Positions 23,817-34,600 of a stretch of 64,000 nt of DNA are shown piece after piece. Position 1 is the stretch's first letter; every line of letters starts with the position of its first letter. The notes under the pieces were generated by a model, which saw nothing but the letters and a program-made list of their open reading frames with translations, ran no database searches and had not been told where the DNA came from. Both the position numbers and the translations under genes were made by a program. The DNA is taken from NCBI RefSeq assembly GCF_000715075.1, contig NC_134102.1, forward strand, positions 97,295,766 through 97,359,765, in the 5' to 3' direction. Origin of the DNA: Nicotiana tabacum (Eukaryota > Streptophyta > Magnoliopsida > Solanales > Solanaceae).

Positions 23817-25795
23817 TAACACTGCAAATGTCATACTAACTAACAACTAAACATAAGGGAGGGGTGAATTGTCACTGAAAATCGAGCACAATTTCATAAA
23901 GATTCAATTTTCAAAGACAGTCCTACGAGGGCCTTGCTTAATTAATATTTTTTCAAGTCTGATTGTGCGCTCATACTTTAATTAGATTTTATAAATACTA
24001 TTTCCGTTGTCTTAAATTATTTATTTGCTTCTCTTTTACATGTCCCTTAAGAAAATAATGATAAAGAGTTATAGACTATTTTAACCGTATTTATGTCTTA
24101 AGATATAATCTCTCTTCATTAAATATTTACTTTATTTATGTGTTATCTCCATCTCCAGGGACAATTGCTATTAAGAGTAAAATAGAAAAAATATAATTTA
24201 TTTTAATTTGAACTTTTAAAATGAAAAATAATTTGAAAAAACTATTTTTAGAAATCACGACATATAGCTTGAAATGGAAGGAGTATCTAATTTGTAAAAT
24301 AGTTATGTTAGATAACTTGTTGCAATTTATTGTTTTTTCTGATCATCTAAGATTTATGGGATAAAAGATTATTTTCACATAGTTAATTGGGAATAGAAAA
24401 TTTGATAGTAAGTCTATAGATTACAATTCTAGTTATAGTCGTTTGCTAATAAAACAACCTTCAAGGGACATGCTCTAATAATTACCTTATGATCGAAACA
24501 TATCATAATTTTACTTTGATATAGTGTTTATTTTTTTGTTATTTTTACTCTTCGTCTTTTTGTATTTGTTAAAATATATCAAGGACAAACATTTGTAATC
24601 TTATCTCAATATGCTTTGAATTTTCCTTTGAATATTAGTTAGCTTGTATTTAGGAGATATCCTTGGTTAGATATAATTTTATGTAAATGTTATATGTATG
24701 TGAATACCAAATAGTCTTTGTTAAGAGAGAGTTATTATAATCACAAATTTTTCCTCTAATTTAGTATCAGAGTAGTGTGATTCTTGCGAATACTTTTTTC
24801 CCGTCCCTATGGCTTCCCAAACAGCCTCTGGAACTCAATCCTCTTCAGCCAACAAACCTACTTGTGGCATTATGTGAAGAATCAAATAATAAAGTTTTTT
24901 CCTTTCTCTTAAGCTCACACTTACCTAAGATAATTATCTCTTATAGAAAAACAAAATCATATCTACTCTTTGGGTGTTTAATTGGAGAAATACCTTGATT
25001 CGTTGTGCCGTCTTCAACACATAATTCCTCGACATCAAAATACTCTCTGCTAAGAGATAGTAATTATCATCGCATGTCTCTTCTCTAATTAAATATACAC
25101 TTTTTTTTCTTAATTTATTATGTTTATCACATCAAGCAAATATATAACCATAAAAATTTATATGTGAAATATTAACCATAGAACACTTCAATCGTGACTT
25201 GACAGTGTAAATAACTTAACATATTATTGTTAATAAATGCCGAATTGTAATGTTGGATAGTATACGTTGGAGTATTAAATGGTTTCGAGTGGACAAAAAG
25301 AGGTCATAGCGAACTATTGCTCAATCACCTTGTTCTTTGGGACTTTCAGTTGTGTTTTTTTTCTTCCTAATTGTGATTTTTTTCTTTTGATGATGATGGT
25401 GTTCAAGCAGTTTGTGCGTGTCTCGACTAATTTCATCATATATTTGTTACTTTCTACCAATACAAATATCAGATAATTCTATCAACCAAAGTTTAAGTAA
25501 AAGAAAAAAAATCACCTAGTGTTCACTATATAATATTTGGTATCTTCCTATGGTTAAGCTTTGAATTAGGGTTAAGTGTTAGATTGTGAATGTCCCTTGT
25601 AACAATCAGCCAAGAAAACAAGCATTTGTGTTGGACATTGCCCAATTTTTTTTTTTTTTTTTGATAGGTCATGAAAAGAACAAAATATCTTCCAGGAAAA
25701 AAAATAAAGCTCATAGAATTTGAATGTGATGTCTTGAACTGCAAAAAAGAAAAAAAAGAGTTGCTGAAGAAATGGAAAGATAAGGGAAATACTTA
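23817..25795. other. AT-rich intergenic DNA
   Basis: No gene or conserved frame is supported. Apart from the MITE-like stretch noted separately at 23997-24286, I see only AT-rich unique-looking sequence. Confidence 0.5.
23997..24286. mobile_element. MITE-like element with degenerate ACTCC...GGAGT ends
   Basis: The left end ACTATTTCCGTTGTC and the right end GAAATGGAAGGAGTAT are roughly inverted and resemble the TACTCCCTCCGTT family of plant MITEs. The interior is AT-rich. Boundaries are approximate and no duplication was confirmed. Confidence 0.4.
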
Positions 25796-25992
25796 GAGCC
25801 TGTTTGGATGAGTTTATTTTACGTGACTTTTAAGCATAAGTCATAAGTTATGAACTTTAGCCTTTTTGTTGTTGTTGTCATTTTAGATTAAAAATAAATG
25901 CTTAAAAGCACTTTTTTACTTTATTCAAGCACCGCAAAAATGGCTAAAAAGCTATTTTAACTTAAAATCACTTAAAATAAGCCAATCCAAAC
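25796..25992. mobile_element. MITE with inverted ends (GAGCCTGTTTGGAT type)
   Basis: The left end GAGCCTGTTTGGATGAG and the right end ATAAGCCAATCCAAAC are inverted over about 30 bases including internal ACTTTTAAG motifs. This end sequence is common in plant MITEs. The right terminus has lost a few bases. Confidence 0.6.
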
Positions 25993-26211
25993 TTATGCCG
26001 ATCTTCATCTCAAAGGAGTCATACGGAAAAATGTAGAGGGGACTCCTCTCATTGACTATACATATATATGTACGGTTTCACGGTTTAGTTTGGATTGATT
26101 TTTAGTTAAAATCAAATCGAATGGATTTAATCAATTTTTTAATTATTGAAATCAAATTAATTATAGTACAAATTATTAATTTAGGGTATGTTTGATATGA
26201 AGGAAAATAAG

Positions 26212-26796
26212 TACTTTTTTTTTCATGATGTAGAAAAAAATATTTTCTTTCATTTCAACAAACTAAGTATTTTCTTTTTCTGGAATAGAAAAAGTATTTT
26301 TTTGGTCAAAAAATGAGTACTTTCTTTTCATGATGCAGAAAAAATAATTTATTTCATTTTAACAAAACGAGTTCTTTATTTTCATGATGTAGAAAAAGTA
26401 GTTTATTTCATTTCAACAAATTAAGTACTTTCTTTTCCTGAAATAGAAAAGTATTTTTTTTCCAATAAAGCGAGTACTTTCTTTTCATGATGTAGAAAAA
26501 GTATGTCCTTTCATTTCAACAAAAAAGAGTACTTTCTTTTTATGATGCAGAAAAAAGTATTTTCTTTCATTTCAACAAACTAAGTATCTTCTTTTCCTGC
26601 TGTAGAAAAAATATTTCCTTTCATTTTAACAAAACGAGTACTTTCTTTTCATGATGTAGAAAAAAATATTTTTTCATTTCAACAAACTGAGTATTTTCTT
26701 CTCATGATGTAGAACAAGCATTTTCTTTCATTCAACAAAATGAGTAATTCCTTTTCATGTTGCAGAAAAGATACTTTCTTTTTCAACAAAATAAAG
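26212..26796. repeat. 53-bp minisatellite, about 11 units, inside the MITE
   Basis: The repeated unit runs TACTTTCTTTTCATGATG, then TAGAAAAAGTATTTTC, then TTTCATTTCAACAAA. Units 2, 5 and 8 carry CCTG-type variants in place of CATGATG, and units 1, 4 and 7 end in AAG rather than GAG. This suggests a trimeric higher-order period of about 158 bp. Confidence 0.85.
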
Positions 26797-26929
26797 TATT
26801 TTTTTTTAGTTATCGAGCTCAAATTTTAACGTTGTTCTTGTGTGAAAAAAGTAAAGTAACACATTTAGTTCCTTTGGATTTGTGTGAATTTTAAAAAGAA
26901 TAATTAAATTCTTGAAGAATATAGAGTCC

Positions 26930-26968
26930 GGGGGCCGGGGCGGGGTGGGGGTGGGGTGGGGAGGGAAG
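26930..26968 (+). other. G-quadruplex-prone G-rich tract
   Basis: Seven runs of three to five G separated by one or two bases lie in about 40 bp of otherwise AT-rich DNA. The pattern meets the usual G4 rule. It lies in the right arm of the PIF/Harbinger-like element. Confidence 0.7.
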
Positions 26969-27654
26969 GAGTGTAGGAAATATGGGGATTTCAGGGAAGG
27001 AATGTTGAGGAGGGCAGCGTAGAAAATTATTTTTTAAAAAATATTGTATAGTCTCTAACCAAACACTATAAAATATTTTTCGGAAAATTTTTTTCACTCA
27101 TCAATCAAACAAGAAAAAATAAATGATAAAACTACTAATTTTTCAGAAAAATATTTTCCTTCGTACCAAACACATCCTTAGTTGTTGTCGATTAGTTAAG
27201 TTTTTGCTTTTTCTGATCAATCTTGATTGTAAATCCACCCACTCTAAATTCTGAATTCCTTTCTATTTTGTCACCAACTAGCTCCTATAGCCTCTTAGCC
27301 AAACTCATCAAATATTTATATTGTTTGTCGAATACTGCAACTTAAAAATAAATAATTGTGCAACAAATAGTTTCAATCTCCTAATCAGTGATAAAACTCC
27401 ACGACTCTTTCGTGTACTATATACTTGTCCCAATAGTATCAAGATTGTGTCTTTGCATTTCTAATTTTGACAATTGTCACAAAGACATATACTTCCTCTT
27501 TCACTTTGATTTAATTTAATTTTTCAACTTGTGAAGGTGACACTCTTTTACACATGTCCTCATTCTTCAAAATGATATCTCAAGTAGAAAAGATTTTAGC
27601 CAAAAAGATATGTCGTCTATGATGTATATTTCTTTTCAATTAATAAGTATGCGG

Positions 27655-27755
27655 TAAAACATCCTTTCTATCCTCACAAGATAGGGATAGGTCTAAATAC
27701 ATATTATCCTACCCAAACTCTACGGTGTGAAATAATACTGCGTATGTTATTGTTA
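27655..27755 (+). mobile_element. Degenerate RTE-LINE/Au-type 3' tail
   Basis: CTATCCTCACAAGATAGGGATAGG ... CCTACCCAAACTCTACGGTG ... GTATGTTATTGTT follows the same order as the LINE tail at 8650-8773 but is heavily mutated. Confidence 0.55.
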
Positions 27756-28114
27756 TAAGTATGCAGTGAAAAGAATGTGTTGAAAATGGACAACGTTTTT
27801 ATTCTAAATTTCTTTATGTTAAATCCAAGTTGTCATTTTGGTGGTTCTAGCAAAAGGACAATGTAGCATTGATATGAAGTTGGAAGAAGAAAAGGGATTC
27901 CATTGGTAATAGTTATATATAGTGATTTAAAGATAACATGATTGATAGAAAATGACAAAATATTGTTTGTTTGTGTGAATAATTCAAAACTGATGTTGTA
28001 TAAAGCTAAAATATTTTCAGCTTAAGCCTTCAATCTATGTGCACCTACTTTAGTTGTTTTTTCTTATGGTTATATATTTCGATTTGGAGTTGTTACATTT
28101 TGAAGAAGATTTTT

Positions 28115-28290
28115 GGAGCAATGATCAAGTTATTTTCGTGTGACCTATAATCTATAGGTTACATGTTCGAGCAGAGGAATCAGATACTGATACTTACATA
28201 AGGTAGACTGCTCACATCACACCCTTTTAGGGTGCGGCCTTACCCGAACCTTGCGTGAACACGAGATGCCTTGTACACCGAGTTGCCTTT
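28115..28290 (+). mobile_element. tRNA-derived SINE, SolS type
   Basis: It begins GGAGCAATGATCAAG and has a pol III box B-like GGTTACATGTTCGAGC. It then follows the common Solanaceae SINE body: CATCACACCCTTTTAGGGTG, GCGGCCTTACCCGAACC, GATGCCTTGTACACCG, ending AGTTGCCTTT. The family name is from memory. Confidence 0.75.
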
Positions 28291-31200
28291 GATTGTTACA
28301 CCTAAAACAAGGAAATTTGAGCTATGAATCTCTTCCAATAGTTTTTGCATAACTTTAATTTTGATATGAGATGGCGTTGTAATTTGGTTTTAAACAATCC
28401 GCGATTAACGGGTGTGATTTAAGAGTTGTAATGTTTGAGATTTTATGATTTTCTATTTTATTCGTCTTATTTTATAAAGAGATGAAATTCTTTGTTTGCT
28501 GAAAAATGTGAAAGAAATTATGTGAAACTTCACAACTTGTATTTGGGAATTTGGATTATGAATATTGTACTTTTCGTCAACTGTCAGTCTATTTTTTTTT
28601 TATAAAGAAAAGTACTTATTTAATTATATATGTCCAAATATCTTTCACTTTCTTCCCCCCTCAAAGTATATCCATTGTCATGCAACGTTAATCTTGATTC
28701 TTATTTTAAATTTTTCTACATCGATGAGTTGATGATTTTTGGCTTCTGGTGTCAAAATCACAAATAATTCTCATGTAAGGTTAGAATTGATAAATAATTG
28801 AATTTGAAGTTTATACTTTAACCAACAAGATGAACTAGGTCCTGGGTTAATTTGAATTGACACGCAAAAGCGGATCTAGGACTTCTATAATATGAGTGTA
28901 TCATCGAAAAATGAGGGGAAAAAAAGTAGTAAGTGGGAAGTAATCCGTGTTTATTTAGGTATATAACTCAGCATTCAACCAGAGACACCATTCAATAGAT
29001 AATATTAGATCAATTTTACGAAATATATGCATAAAATACCTTATTTAGCGAAAAGACTATGAGTTCACGTGCAACGTAAAACGATCTAAATTCGTCTCAG
29101 CTGACAGGACCACCATTTCCTCTACACTTAATCAGAGGTAGCTAATTCAAACCTTAGGTATGAAAAGATTCGGATAGAAAGCGCTTTGTTTTTTAATTTG
29201 CATCATACGATATGAAGTCAGATTAGTCGGACTCTAATGCAAATACTGACTATTCCACTAAACGCATTCGAATCGACAGGCTCAATTTTACAATTTCACC
29301 CCTATCTGTCTCTCTGGAAAGATGAAGAGTTGGCATTTTAAACCCATATCTGTTGTCTTATTTTCTAAAAATTTCATTTAGAGCCTCTCATTTTTAGTGG
29401 ATCAAACTTCAGCCCTTTTGAAAGTGATCAACTTTAGCTAAGACAAGTTACAGCTCAACTTAATTGCCTTTCCTTTCAGGATATCCTGTAAAGTGATCAT
29501 TAAATGGACCTTTCTGGCAACCTTACAAAAACCAATGTACTAAATCGTACATAGAAATTAATTGTGACTACGACTTAATAGTTTCATAATTTCTTTTTTG
29601 TCATAATGGGATTATCCTTATCTTATATAGCACTATCTATGAAATTTTCGAAAGAGAAATAAAAATTTATAGGGGACCTCACTTTAGGGAAATGGCTCAA
29701 GAAAAAATAAAATAAATTGTGTATAGCTCATCCATCTTTAAAAAAGAAAGAAAATGAAAGAAGTGGCAATCTGGAATTTTTTTTTTAATTGATTAAGAGA
29801 TATGAATAATACTTAGGGAGGAGACATGTTTAGAGAACGAGAGGGGAGCAAACTTCCATTTTTCAAAAAACTTATATTGTGAATTTTCCTACTATCAAAT
29901 GCATATGTTACGCAAATAAAATATTTCTAATCATACTTCTTTTCTTTGGTCTTTTAAAACATAAGAAAATAGTTTTTTTTTTTTTTTTTAAAATGATATT
30001 TTTCTTTTGTAGTTTGAGAATATTAACTTTACCATTTTGATCAAAGTTGGGTTAGCGATCATCCGCCGATTTAAAAAGTTTTAGTAGAAGCTGTGAATAG
30101 CGTCAAGAATTATCCCTCTGCGAATACTACTCCCTACGGATCCCAAATGTTAGTTGTTATTGAATTTATTTCAAAATATTTAGTATTTTAAAAAAAACAA
30201 GTGCATTTATTATTGTTTTTCAAATTCACTCCGATTAGTGAAGTATTAATTGACACATTCAAGAGAGATAAATATTATTTCAGACAAATATATTTTTATA
30301 ATTAAAGCTATTAAATTGTCATTTTAAGAAGTAAACAAAACTTGAAAAAATAACTACTAATATAAATTGAGGGTATATATGTTGCTCGTCAAATAATGAT
30401 TTTTTTAATTAAAGAAAACCATGGAAACAAACAATTCCCAAGAGCATAAAAGTTTGACAGAGGAACATCGTGAATATAGTTTTGAAACAATTCCCAAATC
30501 TAGAAGCAATCATTCTATCAAATGAATGACTTTTGAAAGAAAAAGGATATAGTTTTAACGATAAACACCAATTAGCAGAATAAAAAAACTTCGTTTGCTT
30601 GTTTATTTTGTCCGAGTAAATACTAATCTGCATTATTATTAGACGTATAGGTGACAAACCCCAAAAGAGTGTGAAGTTGTTTGAATTACACGTATCAACT
30701 CATCTAAAAGTTTAATTAAAGAGCACAAGCAATTTCATGTATAAGTATGATTATTTTTTGCAAATTGATGACAGTGAGAACATAGATTCTTTACTTGTCC
30801 GAATATCATGTTGAATTATGCACATAAGTATACTGAAAAGTTTAAACTGTAGATGAGAGACACATTAATTATACAATTTAAGTTCAAGACATGCCAAAAA
30901 CATGTTACTATTAAGAAACTTGAAGAGGATTTTTAAGTGTTAGAACTTGAACGCAGAGGCGTAGGCAAGGTTTAAAGGTTATGACTTTGGGATTCTAGTT
31001 CTTTTAAATTACTGGGTTTTAAATTAATAATTTGTACATATTCAATAAATTTCTTAATACAAATAAAAGACTTAAACCAATATTACTGGTTTCGGCCGAA
31101 CCTGTAACCAACACATCTGCAGTTGAAGGGAATCATCCAACTACAACATCTTCAAATATGGAAACATTCTATAGAAAGAGCGATACTCATATTGCAACGT

Positions 31201-31678
31201 GGGTAAAATCCTAAGAGTATATGCTTTTGACATCAAAATCAGTGCCATTACTCTGATATCACAAGTTGCCATTACTCTGATATCAGTACAAAACCATTTG
31301 GGATCTTAAATGTAGAAACCATCACTGAGTTGAATGCATAGGATGCTGGTAGTGGGATGTAAATGGTCTCTGATTCAAAGTTCTGTCTTGTTTGTCCACA
31401 AAGTTACCATCTAAAAGCCAGGTTGTTGGCCAGCTTGTCATTTATGGTACAAATACATACAGAGATAGAAATTAGTCATCTGATAGCTGATGCTGACAAT
31501 CAATGAAGTAAATTTATTCATCACATGTCTTTAAACTTTACCAGATGTAAACAATACAAGGTTCTTATGGTATATGACTACTCTATAGATAAGAAGTATA
31601 TAAGAAAAATTTACTCGGAGATTGATCAAGTTTACAAATTGGTAAATACAAATGCTTATGGCTATGCAATGTCCAGAA
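28291..31678. other. AT-rich intergenic DNA downstream of the sigma factor gene
   Basis: Apart from the MITE-like stretch at 30127-30378, no gene is supported. Short open frames at 30409-30657, 31032-31214 and 31525-31758 lack codon bias or known motifs. The 3' UTR of the minus-strand sigma factor gene must lie left of 31679. Confidence 0.5.
30127..30378. mobile_element. MITE-like element (TACTCCCT ends)
   Basis: The left end TACTCCCTACGGATCCCAAATG continues into TTAGTTG, and the right end has AACTACTAATATAAATTGAGGG. The two are roughly inverted and resemble a common TACTCCCTCCG plant MITE. Boundaries are approximate. Confidence 0.4.
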
Positions 31679-34600
31679 CTATACAGAGTAATGAGTTAAA
31701 TCTTGGAAACAATCAGCGCTTCTTAATTTTGAGAGAGCTCTTCGTTCTATTCTCCTAATCCACTCTTTACTTACTCCATAAAGCCTACCAATCTCCTCGA
31801 GGGATTTGCGCTGATGATTTTCAAGACCAAACCTAAAATATACTACTTGCTGCTCTTTTGGATCCAAGCTTTCCAAAAGAGCATACATGTTGTCTATTAT
31901 GTCTTCCCTAATGACAGTTTCCTCCGGGCTTATAATTGATTTATCTGGTGTGAGTTCCTGTCAAGCAACGGGTCAATCGCATTCAGATACATTTCAAGAA
32001 AACAGTAATGTCCAAAAAGTTAAAATGGTAGCAGGCAAGTTAAGATACTTTTCTAGTAGAGAGTGATGTCCGAGAAGTAAAATGGTAGAGGTAAAGGCTA
32101 GTTGTTAAAGATAATAAATTATCATAGAGTGCTTAAGGTACATTTCTACGTTTTCCAAATGAAGATATGATGCGAGAAGAATTACCTTAAGAAAAGGATA
32201 TGATGCAAGAAGAATTACCTTAAAAAAAGAGGATATGATGCGAGAAGAAATAAGTTTATTCACGTTTCTCAAGCTGTCATATCACTAGTCATATGGATTT
32301 CTCAAGAAATCATAACTCAAGCTAGTAAGGCATTTCCTTCATTATAGTTCCAATTGACACAGTTTGAGATCAAGTCATAGCTTACAACAACAAAACTAGT
32401 ATCCTCTATCCCAGAACTAGCCGAGAATCAAATCTAGGTATTTCAAGGTTTCCAAATCAATGGGTATAAACACACCGGTTTAAAAGGATAAATAAAGAAA
32501 ATAGGACAAAAAAAGAGGATCAGAGATTTTTACCATAACTTTTGCACTGATGCAATCTCCAACTTTCTGATCAATTGAACCCACAACTCTCAGGCATTTA
32601 CTAGCCATTGCAATCCTAGCCGTGGATAGACCCGTGTACTTGGCAATTTCATCATCACCTGGAAATTTTCCGTGGCTCCTACTGAGAGCTTTACGAGCTT
32701 TATGTATTTGATTTATTGCTTTGCATATAGTGAACTGCATTAATCCAGTGAAAAAAAAAAGCGAGAAAAAGCTTTGTTAAAACCTATATGGAACTGAAAG
32801 AAGATGAGTAAAATATCCCAGAGAGGAAATCACATACGGGAATTCGGATTCCTCTAGCATGCTGGGCCACCAATTTTGACAATGATTTTCTTATCCAATA
32901 CTGAACGTAAGTTGAGAATTTGTATCCCCTAGTGTCGTCAAATCTTACAGCACCTTGTAGCACACCCATGTTCCCAGCCTGTAGCAACACAATTGAAAGT
33001 ATAAAGTAAATATTTCAGCTAATATGATCTCCAGAATGAAAAGATAACATCTAGCATTCAGTAGGTTTCCTCTTTAATCCGGTCTAACTAGTTACTAGAT
33101 AATCATATATTTTAAGTTAACAGTAGGTATGTAACTTTCTTCACTTGATATATGTTAGCAGTGGTATATCATTAACATTGTATCTTTGTAAATGTATGCA
33201 GGGAAACCTTGAAAAATTCTTCTGAAGAACTATCATCAGACAATTTAAAAGGAAATAGTCTTAGTACCAATCTAGTAATTGTAAAGCGAGGGACAACATC
33301 GGTATGGAAGTTGTTTAAATAGAAGCAGACTATGACGGCATAGTTTTAGAGCATTCATGGAGATTCTTCATATCTGATACAAGAGAAACGGACTATTATT
33401 ACATAGTCTAGTTTCTGGCCATTCATGGAGGCCGTTCACGTCTGACTCTCTTTCTCTATCATGTTAGCTTCCTTGAACATTATCTCATACATTTTTATCA
33501 GCATGACCTCTACCTCTAAAAATGCAGTTTTTCCTTATTGAGTAATTTGGGCTGGTTTTCTGTGCTGAATCACATATAAAGGTATGATGACAGAGTATGA
33601 GCATCCTTTTTTTTTTTTGATAATCGTGAACATGGTGTCCGCGTCAGCTTGCGCGCACCTCGATTAATTCCGCGGGGTGCCAGCTACCTCCCACCAACAC
33701 AGGTACCAAGTAACTATGTCCACCAGGGCTTGGACAGATGGGAAGAAATCCTCTAGTTGTTTTGCCTCCACTAGAATTTGAACCTAAGACCTCATGGTTC
33801 TCAACCTACTTCATTGACCACTAGGCCACACCCTTGGGTGCCCTTCTTTGTTCTTTTTGGGGTGGTTATTTTCCTGGTTGTGATAAGGATCGAGCCTAAG
33901 AGAAAGTTTCTATTATCCTGATTTAATTGTCAATATCTTGATTTTATTCTTTACTATGTGCAAGCAACTTGATGCAATAGGGTTGCATTAGGAGAGCAAA
34001 GTGATTTCCAACATATGGTGGAGCTCTTAAAGGCGATTCAGACAGTAAGCTTGCACATCAACTCCCAAAGTTCTGGTTCTTAACAAGATAAAAAATTGGG
34101 ATTTCAAGAAGTACGGTGTAATTGTGCTACCACCTGTCATTGCCTAAAATGGAAATGAAGAGTTAATGAAGGTATTTCAATAAGACACGGTTCACTAACC
34201 TGAATTAAGTCTTCAAATGCCACTCCAAGCCCCCTGTAGTTTCTTGCCAAATACAAGACTAAGGATCGTGTACTTTTCAGAAGCTCATCCCTGCAATACC
34301 AACCAAAATGCAAGCGCTGCTGCAACTCCTTCTGTTCAACTCCAGCAGCTTCTGCCCAGCTACTGAAACTAGCTACTCGACCAGTTTCTTCTTCAAGGAT
34401 TGACCTGATTCTTTCCAATTCTGCTACCAGCTGTTTTATAACAAAGAATTAAATTAAGATGTGGTCTGAATCTTTAAAAACTGTAATATAATATCTCTGA
34501 ATAAAAACTGGAAACAACCTTAACACCTCTTGACATTTCTGCCTCATTCTTAGCAATTTTCTGTCTTTTATTTCTAGAGGTATGTGTTCTTTTTCCAGAA

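Larger units (their letters stand above)
26184..27177. mobile_element. PIF/Harbinger-like non-autonomous element (994 bp) with TTA duplication
   Basis: The terminal inverted repeats are GGGTATGTTTGATATGAAGG and, at the right, the inverse of GGATGTGTTTGGTACGAAGG; they match over about 26 bases with a few differences. The trinucleotide TTA flanks it at 26181-26183 and 27178-27180, the target size typical of PIF/Harbinger. No transposase is present. The interior is mostly a minisatellite and a G-rich tract. Confidence 0.75.

Noticed and set aside
30940..31040. Sequence resembling the CAGAGGCGTAG ends of hAT-like MITEs
   Set aside because: No matching opposite end or duplication found.
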